Of a stretch of DNA of 64,000 nucleotides, positions 54,501 through 63,500 are shown in pieces (the first letter of the stretch is position 1; the number at the start of each line of letters is the position of its first letter). The notes below the pieces were generated by a model. That model did no database searches. It was not told the origin of the DNA and saw nothing but the letters and a program-made list of their open reading frames with translations. The DNA comes from Agrypnia vestita (lineage: Eukaryota; Arthropoda; Insecta; Trichoptera; Phryganeidae): the NCBI GenBank assembly GCA_016648135.1, contig JADDOH010023184.1, positions 1 to 64,000 on the forward strand, given 5' to 3'. Both the position numbers and the translations under genes were made by a program.

Positions 54501-57500
54501 TCCAGGGAGATACAACGGGATTGCGGACCGACTCTCTCGGGGGACACCACTCCCGGAATGGCACCTCCTGGAACCAGCGACAGAGGAAATATTCCGAATA
54601 TGGGGACGTCCTCAGATCGACCTCTTCGCATCGGCCACCGCCCATGTGGTGCCAAACTACGTGTCGCTAGACTCAACCGATTGCTCGGCCTCCTATCTCA
54701 ACGCATTCAGTCAGCATTGGGATTACGAGCTGGCCTGGGTATTTCCGCCGCCGAATCTCGTCCCAAGAGTACTGGCGCACTTGAACCTGGCAAGAGGCAC
54801 CTTTCTCCTAGTTGTGCCAAGATGGGAGAAGACATTCTGGAGGGCCGATCTCAAACAACGAGCAAAGGGAGGGCCAATAAGCGTAAGAGATCTGAAGAGC
54901 GTCCTGATCGATACGTCGACAGGGTTTCCCCCACCGAGGGTGTCGGACCTCCAACTGGAAGTTTGGAGAATAGCAGTGGGTGGGAACAGGCTATAGCGGA
55001 TTGGAGCCAGGAGGAACAGCAGCTGTTCAGATCTGGCTGGAGAGGCTCAACGCTGAACACCTACAAGCCGGCCTGGGATAGGTGGCAGCGATGGTGTACC
55101 ACGCATTCTGTCCAACCTCATAACCCTCCCCCTGCAACAGTGGCAAGATATCTGGCCAACCTGTTCATCCACGAAGGGCTAGCCCCTCGAACAATATTGG
55201 TCCACAAATCGGCAATCGTATCCTTCTGTGGCCCAGCTCTTGATGCAGATAAGATTAGCTCGAACTTCCTCGTCAGGCACGTCCTTAAAGCCATCTCGGT
55301 TTCTGGTGGATGCACTGAGAGACTCCCGATCTGGAACCCCCGAGTAGTGGGGGAGTGGCTACGTGAAAACCCGCCAAGGAACAGCCGGTATGACGTGTCA
55401 AGGAGGACGGCCATACTACTCATCATGGCATCTGGGCGAAGAGTCCAAGATCTGACACTTCTCAGAGTCACCCCGGACCGATTGATCGACAAAGGAGACT
55501 CCATCACGCTATGGCCAGCCTTTGGAGCGAAGACTGACACGGCAAGACACAAACAATCGGGATGGAGGTTGAGCGCATCGGATGAAAGGAACATCAACCC
55601 CTTGTTTTGGATCCGAAAGCTGGTCTCACTCTCACAGCCGAGACGAAAGCCGGACATGAAAGAACTATTTGTGACGACAGCAGGTGAAGTAAAGCCAGCT
55701 TCACGGACAATGATAGGTGGTTGGATCAAGTCAATCCTAAGAGAGGCTGGAGTGGAAGCAACGCCAGGAAGTGTTCGTTCTGCTGTGGCTTCGTTGAATT
55801 GGCTGGAAAACTACCCGATAGAGGAGATCTTGTCAAGGGGAAACTGGCAGAGTGAAATCATCTTCCGAAAATTCTACCAAAGAGAGATAGTAGATAACCC
55901 CAAGCAACAATGCCCCCAGAGCTCATTAGCGCCTCTCTTTACGCCAATATAGGCAGTCACATATAACGTCGAACCACTAGGTCACCAGGTGATAACAAAC
56001 AGATCTCTCATAATGGATTCCAGGCGTCGAGACGGAACACAAAATAAAAGAATTTTACCTTCCATTAAAATTCCTATTTTGTTTCCCTCGACGCCTGGAA
56101 TCCAGGTAATCCCTACCTGGTGCATTATGAGTCATATGAAAGAAAAACCGTTGCGCCGACGCAACCGGAAACAGGGATACCAGCGGGAGTAAATTGTCGC
56201 AAACAGGGAATCAGAGGGGGTAGGAACGCGTGAATAAGTGCCGAAACAGCAGGCTGTTCTCTCATAATGGATTCCAGGCGTCGAGGGAAACAAAATAGGA
56301 ATTTTAATGGAAGGTAAAATTCTTTTATTTTATTCACATTATTGTTTAGTTGATAGAAAAAATATTTTTATATTTTCTAAAGAATTTTGAAATTAAAAAA
56401 AAAAACAGATTTTTTTACTGCCCCGGTTAATTCGCAACTTGGTTAATATGATTTCAGACAATCGGGAGTCTACTGTACAGTTATAAGTTTTGTGCTGAAT
56501 GGATATTTATTTAGAACTAGTTTATTGAAAATTACATTACTAAATTTACTTAATAATATTTGTTTAGTAGGCATATCATGAAACATTATAATTAACTTTG
56601 GAAAATATACAGGATTATTTGGAAAAAAATAATAATCTCGCAGGACTATATTTCTGCCTTGATTATGAGTCGAAAATGTTCGAGCAGTCATGACCTAATA
56701 TCAAAGTTTGCATTTTTTACAATATTTCTGACTTAGTTCTTACAAAACGTGGAACTACCATTGCAGTAACTTATAATCGATTACGAAAAATTAATTTGTT
56801 TCAATACAAATCAAATAAAATGATAAAAACCCTGCAGAAATTCCAACTGGAATTTTTTTGAAATTGTAAGTTTTTATTATTTTATTTGACTTGCATTAAA
56901 GGGAATGAATTTTCCATATTCAATATAAGTAAGTGTAATGAAAGTCCAACGTTTTACAAAAAATAAGTCAAATATTGAAAAAAATGCAAACATAGATGTC
57001 GCATATCTCCATAACTAATGACATCAGGTCATGGTTGCTTGAACATTTTCGACTCACAATCAAGGCAGGAATATAGTTCTGCGAAGTTATTAATATTTTC
57101 CAAATAACCTTGTATATAATATTAAATAATATTCAGGGTGAGTAAAAATGCCTTATTGTGTGTATGTATATGTTTTTAAACTTATGTGTTATTGAAATTA
57201 TGACATTCTTATCACTGATGACATCTAGACTTATGGTAATTTTGTTATTTGTCTCACTATTGTCTCTGATCATGACTTGTTACTTGAACATGTAATAAAA
57301 AACTAAATTCATCAGTAAGGTAAAGTATTATACTTAAATATTATTTTTATACAAACTCATCTCTAGTTTGTAGCCATAGTCGGTATTAGAATTTTTTTGA
57401 TTAGATTTTTTTTCTAGTAAGATATTCTAGCTGGCAATTGTTTTACACAAAATGATTTCAGGTGGACTCTGCGACCCCCTTCAACTACAACCCGCATCCG

Positions 57501-60500
57501 GTCGACATGACGAATCTAACCCTGTCAAGGGAAATGCAAAACATGGCAGAACGCTTGGCCGATAATGCTCACGACATCTGGGCCAAGAAGAAGAAGGAAG
57601 AACTCATCTTAAATGGAGGTAAGAAGTTCTGAGATGTTCTAATGTAGTCTTAATGGTTTTCATATATTTTTAATTATTTAAATTTTTAATAACAAAAACT
57701 TTATAGGTGGATTCCTGCCTTAATAATGAGTCGAAAATGTTCAAGCAACCTAATATCGATAGTTATGGAGACAATATGCAATATCAAAAATTGCATTTTT
57801 TTTCAATATTTTTAACTTTTATCTTTCAATATTTCAAACTTTTTTTTCAAAACGTTGAACTATCATTACAGTAAGATAAATCGATTATAAAAAAATCAAT
57901 TGTTTTAATACAAATTGGATAAAATGATAAAAACCTTGCAAAAATTTAAAATATAATTTTTTACAAGGTTTTTATTATTTTATTTGAGTTATATTGAAGG
58001 AATGAATTTTACATAATTGATATAAGTAATAGTAATGATAGTTCAACTTTTTGCAAAAAATAAGTCAGAAATGTTAAGAAAAATGCAAATTTTGATGTTG
58101 CATATCTCCATAACTATAAACATTTTCGACTCATATCAAGGCAGGAATTCACCTGTATAAGACACAAATTACACAAAATATATGTAAACCATTAACACTA
58201 CGTAAGAACATTCCAAAACTACAACATTTCAGACAGAACAAAGCAGGACAATCACAAAACATTTGTAACGGATTCAAATTTCATTATTTCAATGAAAAAG
58301 AACATTTATATTTTAATTCTAATTACATTTAAATATATTTTTGTATTACTTTGGTTAAATTGGATTACTATCTCATATTTGGTGATTAGGTTTGTACTCT
58401 GTTACCCAAGTTTTGACTCTTGTGCTGCATCTTGCAGGTGGCATTCACCCGCAGCTGGTGCCGTACGATCTGCTCACTGACAAGGAGAAGAAGAAGGACA
58501 GGGAACGCTCGCAGGAGTTCCTTAAGTACCTGCAGTACCAGGGATACAAACTGCACAGGTCATTCATTAGTCACGATTATTAAATATTTTATTAGTTATT
58601 GTACAAAGTTTAGTTAGTTTTCTTTATTGTTCAGTTTTTGTTTTTTACCTTTTTGCGGGCAGCAATATTATTAGGTAATATAAATTGTGGATGAAAAGTA
58701 GAAACTTTCAAAGTTATTTGTAGAAATATTCAATTGGTTATTATTTTAAGATAAATTATAAATGTCTTACAGAGACAAAGCTATTTATATGGGAAAGTAT
58801 GTCTGGGAGTCTCCAGGATTTATGACCTGTTACAAGGCTGGCTTTACTTTACTTTCACTTTACATTCACTGATTTCACATATATTTCAAATTTGGAAAAT
58901 TGTATATATGGTATTTATGTAACTCTCTTAGGTCCGGTTGTTTCAAGTTTGATTAAAGTAAGCGATCAATTAAAGCATAGATTTTTACGAAAACGGATCG
59001 TCTGATTGGTGGAGAATGTAAAAATCTATGCTTTAAAAGAATGCTTACTTTAATCCAACTTGAAACAACCGGCCCTTAGACATCTATAATTTATTTTAAT
59101 TAATTGAGGTAAATTATAGACTAATTACGTTATAGTTAATTAAGATAAGTTATAAACTAAATACGTAATGATGATCCCTCTAGGGACAAAATCTATGAAT
59201 TGTGTTCTTATAAATTTGAACATGCCCAAAAATATTGCAATCATTATTTTTCTTTGCTTTCTCTTACATCTAAATAGATACATTCCATAACAAAATTCTT
59301 ACATATTTTATGCATCCGTATTTTACAAACAATTGTGGGTTTTGACAGTGGCTTATTATAATATTTCAGTATTTGAGTGCTTTCGATAAATGTTATATTA
59401 GTGAAAACTTTTGACAATCCAATTAATTTAAATGTTTATAGGCCATCCCGGGCTGGACAGTCAGATACGGAGCAAGCCGCTGCGGGAGTGGCGGTGGAGC
59501 TCCGCTTTGCCTACTCTCTACTGGAGAAGCTGATCCAGTACCTGGACAGAGCGACCATCAACATGAAGCTGCTCAAGCCATCAACCACGTTCAGTAGGAG
59601 GACTTCATTCAAAACAAGCACAAGAGATATTAAATTCTTTTCTAAGGTGAGGTGCATTATTTTATCATGCATTGTTTTTTTTAATTTTTATGATATTTAA
59701 ATTAGAAATTCTTCACCGTTACAATAGGAGACATAATGTTATGTATATATTTATGATTATATATATATATATATAATGTCTAACATATACACTTAACATT
59801 AATATTTTTAGGTGGTACTGCCCTTGATGGAAAAGTACTTCTCCACACACAGAAATTATTTCATTGCTGTTGCCACGGCAACAAACAATGTTGGTGCAGC
59901 TAGCTTGAAAGAAAAGGAAATGGTGGCATCGCTCTTCTGCAAGTTGGCAAGCTTGCTTAGATCCAGGTTCGATATTTAAGAAATCATCTCATTATTTGAT
60001 TCATTCTTTGTCATTCTGTTTATTAAAAAAATGTACTTAAATATGTCCCCATTTGTGAATTTAGAATATCTTATATAATTGGCATCTGAAATAATTGCAG
60101 TGTTAAAACAATTTCAGACTTGCTGCATTTGGAGCTGATGTCCGAATCTCCGTGCGCTGTCTCCAAGTGTTGGTAAAGGGTATTGATGCCAAGTCGCTGG
60201 TGAAAAATTGTCCAGAATTCATCAGGACATCTATGTTGACCTTCTTTAATAATACAGCGGATGACCTGGGCCACACCATCTTTAATCTTCAGGAGGCAAG
60301 CTATTTCATTAAATTATTTATGAAACCCTTGGAGTACAGTGGCTCTCGTAGTCCAGTAGACATAACTTCTCATACCGGGGGTTTGATTCTAAAGATGATT
60401 TTCTAAAGCCTGATTGTTTCCACTATATGTTTTGCTAATATAATTTGGCCTCATGGCTTGTCAAAGTGTTAAAAAATTAATATAACAATGGCTTTGCAGG

Positions 60501-63500
60501 CTTTATTTTAATTTTTATGCTTCAACCTTTGCTATTATAATACATATTTTAGGTGTATTCGGTTGTGGCCATTAGATTATTAAGTTTAGCTTTATGTCAA
60601 TGTTTTGGTCATGACTGCTGTTTTCAAGAAGCTGTTTTGCACCGATGCACATAAATAAAATGCGTCAACTGACGTAAGTGTGTTGTTGCATTACTGTCTA
60701 GCATGAAGCGGTCATATAATTTGTCTCTTTCTCGCACAGAGATCAATAATGCACTCATTGACGGGTATGCAATATATTCTTGAAGTGCCGTGACCAAAAA
60801 ATAAATTCATAGATTTATCATTTTTTCATATCAGTTTTTAATAAAATACATTTGATTTCTTGATAGACGAAACATCTTGACAGAAATGATCATTTATTCA
60901 ACATTACATTATATCTTTTGACAGTTGTAATACTGTTCCATTTTTATCATTTATTTGCCGTGATAAACGATGTGATGGGATCTAATACACCACTTATATT
61001 TCCAGGGTAAATACAGTCACCTGAGAGGAACACATCTCAAGACCTGTACGTCCTTATTCTATGTCAACAGTGTCATCTTACCCGTCCTGACGGCCATGTT
61101 TGATCACCTGGCTGCCTGTGAATACGGCAGTGACTTATTATGTAAGTATCACCTTTTGCATTCCTTTCTTTTACTAAGTTCAGGTCATACTTTCATAGGT
61201 CTTTTACTGAATTCTATCTATACAATTGTTTGAGCAACAGCTTTCAGCAATGAATATGTAATGAAATGGCTCAAGCCATGTAGAAGAAAGATAATTTCAT
61301 GAATGTCTAGAATTTTTAAAACTCTTGACGAAATGTGTGCATTGTTAAGCGGACATTGTATTCAGTCACTGCTATATTTACTCCCCAAAATAATTATATG
61401 GCGTCGAAGGCAGTGAGTTGCTGCTTTATACCATTTTGATCTTGGGCAATGGAGGATGCAGAATTAGCAGTTTCAGGGCTTTGCCTCCTGAGTGTATGCA
61501 ACTATATGCGTCTTTTAAAAAGAAATAATATAGAAAATATTGACAGACAATTAAAGAAAGTACACGCATGCACGAAAAATATGCACGTCTTATTCCCTCG
61601 CATGCTAGGTGGCAACTCAGTGATAGAGCAGAATGTAAGCACTCACTCACACTTGCGCTGCCAGCCTCTGACAACTTTTATACCCACTTCCCTGCTTGCT
61701 GTCACGTCATTGGGCTGAGTGGGCCCACTGACGTGTTAATAAATATGTGAAAAAAAAAGTTACAATATATTTACTGTTTACGAGGTAAGTTTGTAGAACT
61801 CCACAATCAACTTAACAAGTGGTTCCGTTATATAATTCCACTAAAAAAGATTATGTATAATATTATTTTTTATGTTGTTTTTAAAATACAATTTTTTTTC
61901 AGTGGATGAAATCCAAGTGGCCTCATACAAGATGCTGGCCTCTCTCTACACCCTAGGGACAGATGCCAGCTTGACGCACGACAGGAAATACCTCAAGACA
62001 GAAATCGAAAGACACAAACCGGCATTGGTAAGCAAAATCAATACCTTAATTTTACTATCTTATTTGGACCAAATTATTATGATAAAAATGACTGATTAAA
62101 GAATCAAGATGACACAATTACTTTTCTGGTAACAAGATGATGCAAATTGTATTTCTCATAATATTCATTATTACACATATAAAATTCACATTCACCTTGA
62201 ACACGTAGATCAAATTATTGTAAGTTTTAAATATATTTTTGTAATTTAACAGTTAAGATTTAAGTCAATAAACTTTCTGGAAATAAGGAAAGAACTTTAG
62301 AATCAAAATATTTGAATGTTTTACATTGTATTTCAAACCTATGATTTTATGGATTTAATTAATTTTTGTATTATTTTAAGGGTTCCTGCTTGGGGGCGTT
62401 CAGTTCAACGTTCCCCGTGGCATTTTTGGAGCCTCACCTCAACAAGCACAACCAGTTCTCGCTCCTCAATAGGATCGCTGACCACTCGTTAGAAGCTCAG
62501 GGTAATTAAATTGTGCAATTTTTATCAACAGTTTTAGTATGTATTAGGTACCTACTATAATATTTTTTACAGGTTTCAAAAATGCTAGATGAAAATTGTA
62601 AATTTAAGTACATATATCTGTATTCAGTCTTCAACAACCTTGCCGATTCTTGATCCTAATAGCTACCTATAGTGTTCTACGTAACAACGTAACTCAATAG
62701 TACTCTGAATGTTTCGTGACAAATACATAATAGAAATTTGGTAATGTCATTCTCGCTCTTTTATGCTTCACTCTTAAATATTTGACGTGTTTTTCAATAA
62801 TTTATTTTTTCAGACGTAATGACTAAAATGGAATCATCAATGCCGACTCTGGAAAGTATTCTCACAGAGGTCGACCACTTTGTAGAGTCGGACAAAACAT
62901 ATAGTGAATCCCAACATATCATAGACGTCATTCTACCATTGCTGTGTTCATACCTTCCCTTCTGGTGGGCACAGGGACCTGACAACATCACTCCTACCGC
63001 TGGGTATGTGTAAACTTTTTTAAAAATAGTGAATTATTTTATCTGCTTTGGTCATTCGTCATTCTGACATTACATTGTATGTTTTATAAGAATGCCTTCC
63101 GAAAACACTGATTGACTTTGATCAAATTAGAAGTATGTAACTGTAAAGCTGATCTTAGCAAAGTGAACAGAATAAAAAAAGGTTATTTGATCAAGATTGA
63201 AATATGTATCACACGTGTGGATGGCACTACAAAGGAATGTGTCCGAAGAAGACTAAATCGATGGAAGATGGTCCTGATAAAAACTTCAACAATTGAACAT
63301 CAGAGAAGGAGGTGTATAAATGTGGAGGACATGAATATTGTATGTCGGAACAAAAAAGTTGTGTGATGTGACATTAAGTTATTTAATTAGTGAATTCCTT
63401 AAAGCTATATTACCCGCAGTTTTGCTTTTAATTCAGATAGAGAATTCTGGTATGATATGTTATGAAGTGTTTGGAAGACCAAAATATTCATGCATTCTTC

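Larger units (their letters stand above)
51905..56331 (+). mobile_element. DIRS-like retrotransposon copy 2, full length but rearranged
   Basis: Complete element in RyR intron 54, same strand as RyR. Order: left ITR (51905-52074), gag-like ORF1, RT/RNase H, overlapping tyrosine recombinase frame, internal complementary region (56005-56104), right ITR (56131-56331). Positions 51947-52074 are the exact complement of 56131-56258. No target duplication is expected for tyrosine-recombinase integration and none is seen. GC content contrasts sharply with the AT-rich flanks. The coding part carries a gag frameshift, a 258-bp deletion in the RT and a 112-bp tandem duplication. Opposite in orientation to copy 1. 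Confidence 0.96.

Noticed and set aside
52273..55729. Minus-strand open frames inside DIRS copy 2, up to 203 codons
   Set aside because: Shadows of gag, RT/RNase H and recombinase frames on the plus strand.
53100..55952. A single 950-residue protein
   Set aside because: Its middle is RNase H read out of phase after a 112-bp duplication; only the ends make sense. Annotated as RT pseudogene plus recombinase frame.
61449..61718. 89-codon frame [20 protein letters not shown]..., perhaps the start of a Harbinger-type transposase
   Set aside because: The resemblance is confined to a few residues, with no downstream catalytic domain and no terminal repeats. The segment is less AT-rich than its surroundings, but that is not enough.
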